Shown piece after piece: positions 45,800 to 54,670 of a stretch of DNA of 64,000 bases (the stretch's first letter is position 1; each line of letters starts with the position of its first letter). The translations under genes were made by a program, and so were the position numbers. A model generated the notes under the pieces. It made no database searches, was not told the DNA's origin, and worked only from the letters and a program-made list of their open reading frames with translations. The stretch comes from Niastella yeongjuensis. Its GTDB lineage: Bacteria > Bacteroidota > Bacteroidia > Chitinophagales > Chitinophagaceae. The stretch is taken from contig NZ_FOCZ01000015.1 in assembly GCF_900110245.1 (NCBI RefSeq), positions 111,713-175,712 on the forward strand, given 5' to 3'.

Positions 45800-46993
45800 C
45801 TAAAAGAAGAGGCTTATAATCGCCTGGCCGCCCATTATACCCATGATCACGACTACTATCCAGCCGGCCACCGATAACCAAACCGGATGCCTGTAATCGC
45901 CCATGAGTTTCTTTTTAAGAACGGCTGTCAACAACAAGGCCATCGATACTGGCAGTATCAATCCATTCAGTGCACCGGCAATAACCAGTATTTGCACCGC
46001 GCCCTGTTGCAGAAAAGTAAAAACTCCCATGGAGATCAAAATGAACAACGAAGTAATAAGACGCTGGTATTTTTCAAAGAAGGGATGCAGGGTGCGTAAA
46101 AATGAAACGGAAGTATAGGCAGAACCAACCACAGAAGTAATAGCGGCACTCCATAGTACAATACCAAAAATGCGATAGCCTACCTCACCGGCTGCAATTT
46201 GAAAAACAGAAGCAGCAGGATTTTCAGGGTTCAAAACGCCGCCGCTTGTAACTACCCCCAGGGCCGCCAGGAATAATAAGATGCGCATAGTAGAAGCGAT
46301 CAGAATGGCACTTACACTGCTGCGCGATACCTGGGGCAATTGTTGCTGTCCTTTTATCCCCGCATCCAGCAAACGGTGTGCCCCGGCAAAACTGATATAT
46401 CCGCCTACGGTTCCACCAACCAGTGTTACAATGGCGGTGGTGTCCGTAGTAACAGGTACAAACGACCGATAAACAGCTTCCGCCACCGGCGGATGTGAAC
46501 TGATGGCAACATACAGGGTTAAACCGATCATTATAAAACCCAATATCTTGGCAAACCAGTCCATGGCCACACCGGCTTCTTTAAACCAGAAGATAAACAA
46601 GGCAATGGCGGCACTGATGCCTGCGCCTATAACGGGATGTTCAAGATTAGCATCGAAAGGATACACTACATTCATACCCAATCCGGCCCCTGCTACATTA
46701 CCGATATTAAAGACCAGTCCGCCGGCTACAATTAATACAGCTAACAAATAACCCATGCCGGGTAACAACGTATTGGCCAGGTCCTGCGCCCGCATTTCAG
46801 CAACGGCAATAATACGCCATACATTCAGCTGCGCAGCTATATCCAATAAAATAGAAACCAGTATTACAAAACCAAAACTCGTAAGCAGCTTCTGGGTAAA
46901 AACCGTTGTTTGCGTAATAAACCCCGGACCAATAGCCGAAGTAGCCATCAGGAAGGCTGCACCTAAGATTACTGAGCGGGTAGACGTTTTCAA
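45800..46993 (-). CDS. NRAMP-like transporter without the metal-site motifs
   Basis: The 397-residue protein has about 11 membrane helices in the NRAMP pattern. The first helix carries IGPGFITQTT (residues 21-30), where metal-transporting NRAMPs have DPGN; the sixth carries VGGYISFAGAHRLLD (196-209), where they have MPHN. So both unwound-helix metal ligands are missing. It lies in the same direction just downstream of pxpA, as YcsG (NRAMP family) does in the Bacillus subtilis ycsF-kip cluster. It may carry 5-oxoproline or another organic solute; that is inference. Confidence 0.8.
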   Translation of the reverse strand: MKTSTRSVILGAAFLMATSAIGPGFITQTTVFTQKLLTSFGFVILVSILLDIAAQLNVWRIIAVAEMRAQDLANTLLPGMGYLLAVLIVAGGLVFNIGNVAGAGLGMNVVYPFDANLEHPVIGAGISAAIALFIFWFKEAGVAMDWFAKILGFIMIGLTLYVAISSHPPVAEAVYRSFVPVTTDTTAIVTLVGGTVGGYISFAGAHRLLDAGIKGQQQLPQVSRSSVSAILIASTMRILLFLAALGVVTSGGVLNPENPAASVFQIAAGEVGYRIFGIVLWSAAITSVVGSAYTSVSFLRTLHPFFEKYQRLITSLFILISMGVFTFLQQGAVQILVIAGALNGLILPVSMALLLTAVLKKKLMGDYRHPVWLSVAGWIVVVIMGIMGGQAIISLFF

Positions 46994-47030
46994 TAGTTAG
47001 TTTTATGGTTTATGTGAATCAGCCCAATAC

Positions 47031-47220
47031 AGTTTAAAGTTTAAAGTTCAAGGTTTAAAGTTTAAAGTTCAAGGTTTAAAGTTTAAAGCTGCAAATACAT
47101 GCTGCAGGAACTATGAATTTAATAACCTGCGAACCCAATAACTGCAACTTAGAACGTGGGACCTTTCAACTTTAAACATTCAACTTTAAACATCCAACTT
47201 TAAACTTTAAACATTCAACT
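47031..47220. repeat. TTTAAAGTTCAAGG inverted array in the pxp cluster
   Basis: Left arm 47031-47088 is almost three copies of a 21-bp unit (GTTTAAAGTTTAAAG then TTCAAG). Right arm 47161-47220 is its inverse, built of CTTTCAACTTTAAAC and similar. Between them lies CCTGCGAACCCAATAACTGC, the module also seen at 39962 and 60641. The pxpA stop codon (47215-47217) lies inside the right arm. Confidence 0.85.
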
Positions 47221-47973
47221 TCCTACTTCAACCCCATTAGCCATTAACATAATCCTAATCTCCTTCACAAACTCCAAAGCACGTACCCCATCCCCATGCA
47301 CACAAATAGTCTCGGCCACTAAAGGAACCGTTTTCCCGTGTAAACTGGTTACGCTTTGCGTTGTTACCATTTGCAATACCTGTTGCAAGGCCTGATCGGT
47401 GCTGGTCAACAAGGCCTGGGGATGCGAACGGGGCGTAAGATGACCATCATCCTGGTAGGTACGATCGGCAAACACTTCACTGCAGGTCCTGAGTCCGGTA
47501 GCCGTGGCGGCCTGGATCAGTTTACTACCCGATAATCCATACAATACCAGGTGCGGATCATAATCATATACCGCTTTACAAATAACTTCCGCTATCGTTT
47601 CATCTTTTGCTGCCCGGTTATACAAAGCGCCATGCGGTTTTACATGATGCAGGCGGGTGTGCAGTACCCGTAAAAACGCATCGAGCGCACCCATCTGGTA
47701 GATCATCAGTTCATACACAGCCGAGGGCGACAGGTCCATATCGGTTCTGCCAAAATTATCGCGATCGGGGTAACCCGGGTGGGCACCAATAACAATGCCT
47801 GTTCCTGCGGCTGCTTCCGCCAGTGCATACATGGTGTGAGCATCACCGGCATGATACCCGCAGGCAAGATTAATACTGCTTACATATGACAATAACAGTT
47901 TGTCTTTTTCAAGGTCATACGGCCACAGATGGGTGCTCTCTCCCATGTCGCAATTAATGTCAATGCTTAACAT
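47215..47973 (-). CDS. pxpA: 5-oxoprolinase subunit A (LamB/YcsF family)
   Basis: The 252-residue protein matches PxpA: SIDINCDMGESTHLWP, NLACGYHAGDAHTM, GAHPGYPDRDNFGR, HVKPHGALYN and VHGDGVRALEF. With PxpB and PxpC it hydrolyses 5-oxoproline to glutamate with ATP. The last codons (EVGS-stop) are part of the repeat word GGAAGTTGAATG, so the C-terminus is set by the array. It overlaps pxpC by 14 nt. Confidence 0.93.
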   Translation of the reverse strand: MLSIDINCDMGESTHLWPYDLEKDKLLLSYVSSINLACGYHAGDAHTMYALAEAAAGTGIVIGAHPGYPDRDNFGRTDMDLSPSAVYELMIYQMGALDAFLRVLHTRLHHVKPHGALYNRAAKDETIAEVICKAVYDYDPHLVLYGLSGSKLIQAATATGLRTCSEVFADRTYQDDGHLTPRSHPQALLTSTDQALQQVLQMVTTQSVTSLHGKTVPLVAETICVHGDGVRALEFVKEIRIMLMANGVEVGS

Positions 47974-48958
47974 ATAGGCTGTTCAGGCGCTCTGTGCAGG
48001 CGCGTTGTAAAATATTTAATTCCTGTTGCTGGGCAATCAATAGTTGCTCGGCGTTGGTTATATCTGTTTTTATAAAATGGATTACGTCGCTTGGCCGCAG
48101 CTGCGCCAGTTTGGGCAAATGGGCCGAGATCACATGCCCAATGCGGGGGTAACCGCCTGTGGTCTGGTGATCGGCCATCAGCACTATCAGTTGCCCGTTG
48201 GGCAGCAATTGTATGGTACCAAAACTAACGGCCGAGCTCACCAGTTCTGTATTGGCAGACCGGTGCAGGTCAACACCTTTTAACTGATACCCCATCCGGT
48301 CAGAGAAGGGATGGACCGTGAAATTATCCTGCAGGAAGGCTTTTTGCGACTGGTAGGTAAGCTGCTCCCATTCATTGCCTTCAATGAAAAAGATCTCGTT
48401 GGGATGCAGGTAAGTGCTGCCGGTATCCACGCCCCATTTCAGGGCTTCAAATTCTTTACCGGGCTTAAGCAGTCCGGCAAAATAGATACTGCTTTCTTTA
48501 AAAGGAATTTCATCGCCTTTTTCCAGTTTACGGCCATGGAATCCGCCGGCGCCGGCCTTTAAATGGGTGCTGTAGCTGTTCAGCCATTGGGGAACACAAA
48601 ACCCGCCATGTACCGCCAGGTAACACCGGTTGCCGTTTTGTAGTTTGGGAAAATGCAGCACGGCATTCTTGCGTACCACTATGGGGTGCCACAACGGTAT
48701 GGGCTCATCGTTGAGCATAGCGTTAAAGTGGCCGCCGGTAATGCTGATGAGGGTATTTTGTTCAAACAGGAACTGGGCGCCGGGAAAGTGTATTTCAATA
48801 ACCGCTTCCCGCACCTCATTGCCTACCAGCATATTGGCCACCTGCGCGGCATAACGGTCCATCACCCCACCCCGGTTAATACCCAGCCCGCCGTATCCGG
48901 GCCGGCCCAGGTCCTGCAGGGTGTCTAATAGTCCGGGTTTGATAATAGTTAGAGACAT
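47960..48958 (-). CDS. pxpC: 5-oxoprolinase subunit C (KipA/biotin-dependent carboxyltransferase family)
   Basis: The 332-residue protein shows MSLTIIKPGLLDTLQDLGRPG, YGGLGINRGGVMDRYAAQVANML, ISITGGHFNAMLNDEPIPLW and QLIVLMADHQTTGGYPRIGHV, all typical of PxpC/KipA. It completes the ATP-dependent 5-oxoprolinase with PxpA and PxpB. It starts 206 bp downstream of pxpB, the gap being largely repeat. Confidence 0.93.
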   Translation of the reverse strand: MSLTIIKPGLLDTLQDLGRPGYGGLGINRGGVMDRYAAQVANMLVGNEVREAVIEIHFPGAQFLFEQNTLISITGGHFNAMLNDEPIPLWHPIVVRKNAVLHFPKLQNGNRCYLAVHGGFCVPQWLNSYSTHLKAGAGGFHGRKLEKGDEIPFKESSIYFAGLLKPGKEFEALKWGVDTGSTYLHPNEIFFIEGNEWEQLTYQSQKAFLQDNFTVHPFSDRMGYQLKGVDLHRSANTELVSSAVSFGTIQLLPNGQLIVLMADHQTTGGYPRIGHVISAHLPKLAQLRPSDVIHFIKTDITNAEQLLIAQQQELNILQRACTERLNSLYVKH

Positions 48959-49018
48959 ACTGTTATTTCCGGAATTCTTGGTTAGTTAGTTCCTTTGATA
49001 ATTTTTGAGGGGCTGTTG

Positions 49019-49136
49019 CCAGTTACCGGTTACCAGTTACCAGTTTCCAGTCGCCGGTTCCCTGGCCTTTATTGCAGCAGGCCGACTATACTTAATCTGC
49101 CCGAAAACCGGAAGCCTAAACCCGGCAACCGGTAAC
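49019..49136. repeat. GTTACCGGTTACCAG repeat array between pxpB and pxpC
   Basis: Left arm 49019-49065 has three copies of GTTACCRGT-type words (TTACCGGTTACCAGTTACC); right arm 49103-49136 is inverse (AAAACCGGAAGCC, GGCAACCGGTAAC). The arms can pair. It lies inside an operon, where spacing is normally short. Confidence 0.75.
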
Positions 49137-49164
49137 TTCACTGTAATGACCGGCATTCACCTAT

Positions 49165-49872
49165 TTAAGAACTATACTCTTCAAATTCCTTTTTAGTTAT
49201 CGCATAAAATTGAACCCGGTCGCCAGCCTGTAATTTAACCGGCTCGGGAGCAAAGGGATCAAACAACCGGAGGGGTGTGCGGCCCAGGATCTGCCAGCCA
49301 CCAGGACTATTCAACGGATAGATCCCGGTTTGTGGGCCGGCTATGCCTACACTTCCGGCCATAACGGGTGTGGGAGTTTGCTTTCGGGGCATCGCAATTC
49401 TTTCATTTACCTCACCCATATAGGAAAAACCGGGCAGAAACCCGATCATGTATACATTATAAATAGTATCGGTGTGAAGTGTTACCACTTCCTGTTCTGT
49501 CAGCCGGGCCGATTGGGCCAGGGGCAACAGGTCGGGGCCATAACCCGCTTCGTAACACACGGGTATTTTGATCAACTCGCGGGCAACGGGTTTGGTTTGA
49601 ACCGATTTATCAAATGCTTGTTGTAATAAGTCAGCCACCCAGGTGAATACGGTGGTGGCTGGATTATAATATTTCTTAATAAGAACCGGATTATACAGCA
49701 CAGTGAGCGAACTGTAAGCCACCAGGCAATCTTTCAGTCCTTCAAACGGATTTGCCAGCAGCCAGTGCTGCATGGCCAATGCCTTCTGGTTCAGGGCCTC
49801 GCTGATGGAGTTGCCCATGTCAAAAGTAACGGCCGAATCCCCTAGTGGAAATATTTTGTACTGGTTGGTCAC
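49165..49872 (-). CDS. pxpB: 5-oxoprolinase subunit B (KipI/PxpB family)
   Basis: The 235-residue protein begins YKIFPLGDSAVTFDMG and has the PxpB/KipI carboxyltransferase-like signature: IPVCYEAGYGPDLLPLAQ, TDTIYNVYMIGFLPGFSYMG and GIAGPQTGIYPLNSPGGWQILGR in order. It binds PxpC. It is the first gene of the cluster on the minus strand. Confidence 0.93.
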   Translation of the reverse strand: MTNQYKIFPLGDSAVTFDMGNSISEALNQKALAMQHWLLANPFEGLKDCLVAYSSLTVLYNPVLIKKYYNPATTVFTWVADLLQQAFDKSVQTKPVARELIKIPVCYEAGYGPDLLPLAQSARLTEQEVVTLHTDTIYNVYMIGFLPGFSYMGEVNERIAMPRKQTPTPVMAGSVGIAGPQTGIYPLNSPGGWQILGRTPLRLFDPFAPEPVKLQAGDRVQFYAITKKEFEEYSS

Positions 49873-50158
49873 TACGAACAGGAAATGATTGAAGTTAATT
49901 TTTTTAGCACTAAACCGTACATTTTGTCATAAATATCACGGTATTATATTTTTATTATGCTGATTTGTACTGGTTTTCACTTATTTTTTTGTTAGGAATG
50001 CAGTCTTTATTAGGTGCTTTTAAGGCTGTTTTACAAGTAGCCAATAACCGACATTTAGGCACGTTACGGTTTTGCCATTTAAGTACCAATTTGTTGTTTT
50101 CGTACTTATACATTAAACTTGCACGCCAGCAACTATTATTTTCTGCCCCCATTAAAGC

Positions 50159-50190
50159 TAAAATTCAATAAAAAAGCGCATTGAATTTTA
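50159..50190. promoter_or_regulatory. Inverted repeat upstream of topA
   Basis: Perfect 11-bp arms TAAAATTCAAT / ATTGAATTTTA, 10-nt spacer, about 100 bp before the start of topA. Confidence 0.5.
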
Positions 50191-50212
50191 ATGAAATAGC
50201 TAGTTTTAATCT

Positions 50213-50233
50213 GGTTGAACCGGTTATTCAACC
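50213..50233. promoter_or_regulatory. Second inverted repeat upstream of topA
   Basis: Perfect 7-bp arms GGTTGAA / TTCAACC, 7-nt spacer, about 60 bp before topA. It may belong to the same control region. Confidence 0.4.
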
Positions 50234-50291
50234 ACTTTACAGTCATGGGCAGAGATTGTAAAAAAATGCATATAAACCATTTATTGAACCT

Positions 50292-52895
50292 ATGGCCAAG
50301 AATTTATTGATCGTTGAGTCTCCTGCGAAAGCCAAAACCATCGAAAAGATCCTGGGTAAGGATTTCGAGGTGAAGAGTTGTTTTGGGCATATCCGCGACC
50401 TGGAAAAGGAGGAAATGGGTATTGACATAAAGAATGGTTATCAACCCCGGTATAAAATTCCCGACGATAAATCAAAGGTTGTTTCAGAGCTTAAAAGCCT
50501 CGCACGTAAAAGTGACGAAGTTTGGCTCGCAACGGATGAGGACCGTGAGGGAGAAGCCATCAGCTGGCATTTGTGTGAGGTCTTAGGCCTGGATCCGTCA
50601 ACTACTAAACGCATTGTTTTCCATGAAATTACCAAGCCTGCTATTCAACAGGCGGTATCTACTCCACGTTTGCTGGATATGAACCTGGTAAATGCCCAGC
50701 AGGCCCGCCGCGTGCTCGACCGCATTGTGGGTTTTGAGCTGAGCCCGGTATTGTGGCGGAAGATGAGCATGAAGAACAACCTGAGCGCCGGCCGGGTACA
50801 AAGTGTGGCCGTACGCCTCATTGCCGAGCGCGAACGCGAGATCAACGCGTTTACCGCCACCAGCACCTTTAAAATAGAAGCCTTTTTCAGCGCCAACGAT
50901 ACTACCGGTAAAAATGTAACCTTCGTTGCAGAAGGCAAAAAATATGATGCCGCAGAAGATGCCGAACGCTTTTTACAATCCTGCTTCGGCGCTAAGTATA
51001 CGGTGAACGATATTCAGGTTAAACCGGCCAAAAAATCACCGGCAGCACCTTTCACCACCTCTACCCTGCAACAGGAAGCATCGCGTAAACTGGGCTTTTC
51101 GGTTAGCCGCACCATGCGGGTAGCGCAAACCCTGTACGAAAGCGGTAAGATCACCTACATGCGTACGGACAGCGTGAACCTGAGCGATACCGCCATGGGC
51201 GATATCCGCAAACAGATCACCGGTCAGTACGGCAATAATTATTACCAGCCCCGTAAATACAAGAACAGAAATGAATCGGCACAGGAAGCGCACGAAGCTA
51301 TCCGGCCTTCTTATATGGAAAACAGCACGCTGGAGGATGCCGATTTCGACGGCCGCCGCCTGTATGAGCTGATCTGGAAGCGTACCATGGCCAGCCAGAT
51401 GGCAGATGCCGAACTGGAAAGGACCATTGCCAAAATTGCCATCTCTACCAATAAAGAAGAACTGACCGCCACCGGTGAAGTGCTGAAGTTCGATGGCTTT
51501 TTGAAAGTATACCGCGAAGACCGCGACGATGAGGATATAAACGACGACGAACAACAGGAAGGCATGTTGCCACCCCTGGCTGTTAGTCAGCAATTGCCTT
51601 TAAAAGAAATGAAGGCTACCGAACGTTTCAGCCGGCCTTCGCCCCGTTACACGGAGGCTTCACTGGTAAAGAAACTGGAAGAACTGGGCATTGGCCGTCC
51701 TTCTACCTACGCCCCTACTATCTCTACCATTCAAAAACGGACCTATGTAGAGAAACGCGATAAAGATGCCATCAAACGCAATTTCCGCGTACTGACTTTA
51801 AAGAACGATCAGATCAAACAGGTGACAGAACAGGAAAACACCGGGGCTGAAAAAGCCAAGTTGTTCCCCAGTGACCTGGGTCTGGTAGTGACCGACTTCC
51901 TGAAGCAATATTTCGACGACATCATGGATTACGGCTTTACTGCCCGTATTGAAAATGAGTTCGACGAAGTTGCTGCCGGCAAGTTGAAGTGGAACAGCAT
52001 GATCGACGACTTTTATATTCCATTCAAAAAAGACGTTGACAATACCATTGAAACGGCAGAACGCATAAAAGGAGAACGTGAGCTGGGTATCGATCCGCAA
52101 AGTGGTAAAAAGATCGTGGCCCGTATGGCCCGGTTTGGCCCCATTGTACAGATCGGTGAAGCAAACGATGAAGAGAAACCCCGTTTTGCCGGGTTAAGAA
52201 AAGGCCAGAGCATCGAGACCATTACGTACGAAGAGGCGATGCAGTTGTTCGAACTGCCAAAGACCCTGGGCGAACAGAATGGTCAGGAGATCTCCGTGAA
52301 CCTGGGCCGTTTTGGTCCCTATATCAAATGGGGCGAACAAAACATTTCCATGCCCCGCGGGGAAGATCCATTCGGACTTACGTTTGAAAGAGCGCTGGAA
52401 CTGATACACGAAAAACAGAAAGCCGATGCGCCCATTGCGCATTACGAAGATAAGCCGGTTACAAAAGGCACCGGCCGTTTTGGTCCATTCATCAAATGGA
52501 ACGACATGTACATCAACGTACCCCGTCGTTACAATTTTGAAGGGCTTAGCCAGTCAGACATCAATGAACTGATTGAAGCCAAGGTTAAAAAAGAAGAGAA
52601 CCGCTATATTCAGAACTGGCCCGATGAAAAGATTTCGATTGAAAATGCCCGTTGGGGTCCGGTGCTGAAGTTTGGCAAGAAGATCCTGAAAGTAGGCAAG
52701 AAGGCCGATGACACCAAATACACGGCCGATGAACTGAGTGTAGTGCCATTGGAGGATATAAAGAAGATGATTGAAGCGCAGGTGCCCAATGCATTTGCCA
52801 CCAAGAAAGCAGCAGCTAAAAAAGCGCCGGCCAAAAAAGCAGCGGCTAAAAAAGATGCCACCAAGAAGGCCGCGCCAAAAAAGAAATCTAAATAG
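50292..52895 (+). CDS. topA: DNA topoisomerase I
   Basis: The 867-residue type IA enzyme shows a Toprim domain (KNLLIVESPAKAKTIEKIL and WLATDEDREGEAISWHL, with Asp-x-Asp), the active-site block GKITYMRTDSVNLSD (Tyr289), the QEAHEAIRPS block and RPSTYAPTISTIQKR. The C-terminus holds repeated toprim-associated beta modules (GRFGPYIKWGEQN, GRFGPFIKWNDM, RWGPVLKFGKK) in place of zinc fingers, then a Lys/Ala tail (about 838-867). It relaxes negative supercoils. Monocistronic, ending at the terminator at 52950. Confidence 0.97.
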   Translation: MAKNLLIVESPAKAKTIEKILGKDFEVKSCFGHIRDLEKEEMGIDIKNGYQPRYKIPDDKSKVVSELKSLARKSDEVWLATDEDREGEAISWHLCEVLGLDPSTTKRIVFHEITKPAIQQAVSTPRLLDMNLVNAQQARRVLDRIVGFELSPVLWRKMSMKNNLSAGRVQSVAVRLIAEREREINAFTATSTFKIEAFFSANDTTGKNVTFVAEGKKYDAAEDAERFLQSCFGAKYTVNDIQVKPAKKSPAAPFTTSTLQQEASRKLGFSVSRTMRVAQTLYESGKITYMRTDSVNLSDTAMGDIRKQITGQYGNNYYQPRKYKNRNESAQEAHEAIRPSYMENSTLEDADFDGRRLYELIWKRTMASQMADAELERTIAKIAISTNKEELTATGEVLKFDGFLKVYREDRDDEDINDDEQQEGMLPPLAVSQQLPLKEMKATERFSRPSPRYTEASLVKKLEELGIGRPSTYAPTISTIQKRTYVEKRDKDAIKRNFRVLTLKNDQIKQVTEQENTGAEKAKLFPSDLGLVVTDFLKQYFDDIMDYGFTARIENEFDEVAAGKLKWNSMIDDFYIPFKKDVDNTIETAERIKGERELGIDPQSGKKIVARMARFGPIVQIGEANDEEKPRFAGLRKGQSIETITYEEAMQLFELPKTLGEQNGQEISVNLGRFGPYIKWGEQNISMPRGEDPFGLTFERALELIHEKQKADAPIAHYEDKPVTKGTGRFGPFIKWNDMYINVPRRYNFEGLSQSDINELIEAKVKKEENRYIQNWPDEKISIENARWGPVLKFGKKILKVGKKADDTKYTADELSVVPLEDIKKMIEAQVPNAFATKKAAAKKAPAKKAAAKKDATKKAAPKKKSK

Positions 52896-52949
52896 CGAAG
52901 GACTGGAATGTGGATTAAAATGCAAGGTCAAAATATATTATGAAAAGGC

Positions 52950-52978
52950 AAACCCCGCTATAGTCGCGGGGTTTCTTT
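52950..52978 (+). terminator. Terminator of topA
   Basis: Stem AAACCCCGC / GCGGGGTTT, 7-nt loop, then CTTTT. It lies 54 bp past the topA stop. Confidence 0.85.
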
Positions 52979-53032
52979 TGAATGGTGACCAAAGAAAAAC
53001 CATTACATTTCATTACAAGCTTTCAATTAGCC

Positions 53033-53581
53033 ATGCTTAACCTGAAATACCACCTTACAGAAGAAGAATACTTCGATTATAATTACTACACGGCCTGGGC
53101 GGCGCCCGATAAAAAGAATTACCGCGTGTGGTATTACCTGCGTGTATTTATCTTGTATGCAGCAGTGGCAGGTTTATACATTTTCAGCCGCCGGTCAGAA
53201 CAGATCTTTATCGACCTTATCATATTTGGTGTTATTGCCACCGTTTATTTTTTAATGGTACCTTATCTTATTAAACGATCCATATTACGCCGGGTAAGAA
53301 ACATTCTCAGCAAACCCGAGAACCAGCATGTGCTGGAAGAAGCAGAAGTAGTGCTTACCGATACCGGCATCATAGATAAAGACAATGCTTCTGAAAGCAA
53401 GTATAGCTGGGAAGCCATTGTGAAAAAAGCCGAAACCCCAGCCTGTTACTATTTGTATACAAACTCCTATCATGCCATTGTTATACCTCGCCGGGTTATA
53501 GCCACCCCCCAGGATAAACAGGAGCTGGAACGGTTATTTAACCAATATTTACCACTGAGTTCTGAGTTCCCCACAAAGTGA
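53033..53581 (+). CDS. YcxB-like membrane protein
   Basis: The product has 182 residues from ATG 53033 (MLNLKYHLTEEEYFDYNYY; the frame can be extended to 52982). Two membrane helices (about 37-53 and 62-82) are followed by a cytoplasmic C-terminal domain with TDTGIIDKDNASESKYSWEAI and IPRRVIATPQDKQEL, the YcxB-like pattern. Function unknown. The stop codon is in the loop of the hairpin at 53571. Confidence 0.75.
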   Translation: MLNLKYHLTEEEYFDYNYYTAWAAPDKKNYRVWYYLRVFILYAAVAGLYIFSRRSEQIFIDLIIFGVIATVYFLMVPYLIKRSILRRVRNILSKPENQHVLEEAEVVLTDTGIIDKDNASESKYSWEAIVKKAETPACYYLYTNSYHAIVIPRRVIATPQDKQELERLFNQYLPLSSEFPTK

Positions 53582-53594
53582 AGAAACTTTGTGG
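53571..53594 (+). terminator. Hairpin at the YcxB-like gene end
   Basis: 9-bp stem CCACAAAGT / ACTTTGTGG, 6-nt loop. The TGA stop begins in the last stem base and runs into the loop. It is followed by ATAAGATTTTTATT. Confidence 0.5.
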
Positions 53595-53669
53595 ATAAGA
53601 TTTTTATTGATATCTTTTGTAAGATTCCGAAATTGACCTCAGTTAAACGGCAAGAACTGAAGATACATA

Positions 53670-54581
53670 ATGGAAGAAAACAAAGAAATATCGGCACTGT
53701 TCCATTTGATTGATGATCCGGATGAAGAAGTGTTCAATGTAGTATCAACACGCATAATTGATTTCGGGAAAGGGATCATCCCCAATCTCGAAAACCTATG
53801 GGAGAACACGGTAAGCGAAGACGTGCAGGAACGAATAGAGATGTTGATACATCGCCTGCATTACCGCGATCTGACGGAAGAACTAACGCAATGGAATAAT
53901 AACTCGCACCAGGATCTGCTGACTGGCGCACTCATCGTTGCCCGCTTTCAATTTCCCGATCTGGTGCCCGCACAGGTATACCAGGAAGTGGAGAAGTTAC
54001 GTCGCAACATCTGGCTCGAACTCAACAGCTACCTCACTCCCCTGGAACAGGTAAATGTGGTTACCAGTATTTTGTATAATTATTTCAATTTACGGGGTGC
54101 AGAAATAGGCTATCAGAATCCTGACGAATTCCTGATCAATAAACAACTGGAGGCAAAACGGGGCAACACCATTGCCAATGGCATCCTGTACCTCATATTG
54201 TGCGAATTGCTCGATGTGCCGGTTCGTGCCATCAATATACCGCACCAGTTTGTTTTAGGTTATTTTAAGACAGATTACGACTTTACCCGCCATGTAGAGA
54301 ACCCGTTGTACAAAACCGAGTTCTTTATTGACCCCATGAGCGGACAGGTATTCACCCACAAAGATGTAGAGAATTACTTCAAGCGCATTAATGTAGCGCC
54401 GGCTGCCAATTACTTCAAACAGCTTTCCAATAAACGTGTGATCCAGTTTTTGATGGAAGAATTCAGTAAATGTTTTACTGATGAAAAGAACAGCTATAAA
54501 CAAAAAGAATTGCTGGCGCTTTCTGAACTGATTACTATTGAGGAGAAGCCGGAGAATACAGAACCGGAAAACGATTTATAG
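53670..54581 (+). CDS. SirB1-like transglutaminase-fold protein
   Basis: The 303-residue protein has a SirB1-type transglutaminase-like core: TPLEQVNVVTSILYNYFNL, LINKQLEAKRGNTIANGILY, CELLDVPVRAINIPHQFVLGY and EFFIDPMSGQVF. The catalytic Cys of true transglutaminases is replaced by the N-T-I-A region, as in the SirB1 group, so it is probably non-enzymatic or a scaffold. The N-terminal 130 residues are HEAT-like helices. The stop TAG merges into the repeat array at 54580. Confidence 0.75.
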   Translation: MEENKEISALFHLIDDPDEEVFNVVSTRIIDFGKGIIPNLENLWENTVSEDVQERIEMLIHRLHYRDLTEELTQWNNNSHQDLLTGALIVARFQFPDLVPAQVYQEVEKLRRNIWLELNSYLTPLEQVNVVTSILYNYFNLRGAEIGYQNPDEFLINKQLEAKRGNTIANGILYLILCELLDVPVRAINIPHQFVLGYFKTDYDFTRHVENPLYKTEFFIDPMSGQVFTHKDVENYFKRINVAPAANYFKQLSNKRVIQFLMEEFSKCFTDEKNSYKQKELLALSELITIEEKPENTEPENDL

Positions 54582-54670
54582 TTGAAAGTTTAAAGTTCAA
54601 AGTTTAAAGACATAAGCGCCTTAAACTTTGAACTTTCAACTTTGAACTTTCAACTTTAAACTTTGAACTT
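54580..54670. repeat. TTTAAAGTTGAAAG-type inverted array between convergent genes
   Basis: Left arm 54580-54611 (AGTTGAAAGTTTAAAGTTC) and right arm 54621-54670 (CTTTGAACTTTCAAC repeated) are inverse. The TAG stop of the left gene and the TAA stop of the right gene lie within it. Confidence 0.85.

Larger units (their letters stand above)
49873..50291. other. Intergenic region upstream of topA
   Basis: 419 bp between divergent pxpB and topA. No supported gene (short frames overlap on both strands without family pattern). Two inverted repeats (50159-50190 and 50213-50233) lie in the last 135 bp. Confidence 0.5.

Noticed and set aside
49965..50171. 68-codon hydrophobic plus-strand frame upstream of topA
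   Set aside because: A frame of equal length lies on the opposite strand; neither has a family match, and the inverted repeat at 50159 overlaps its end.
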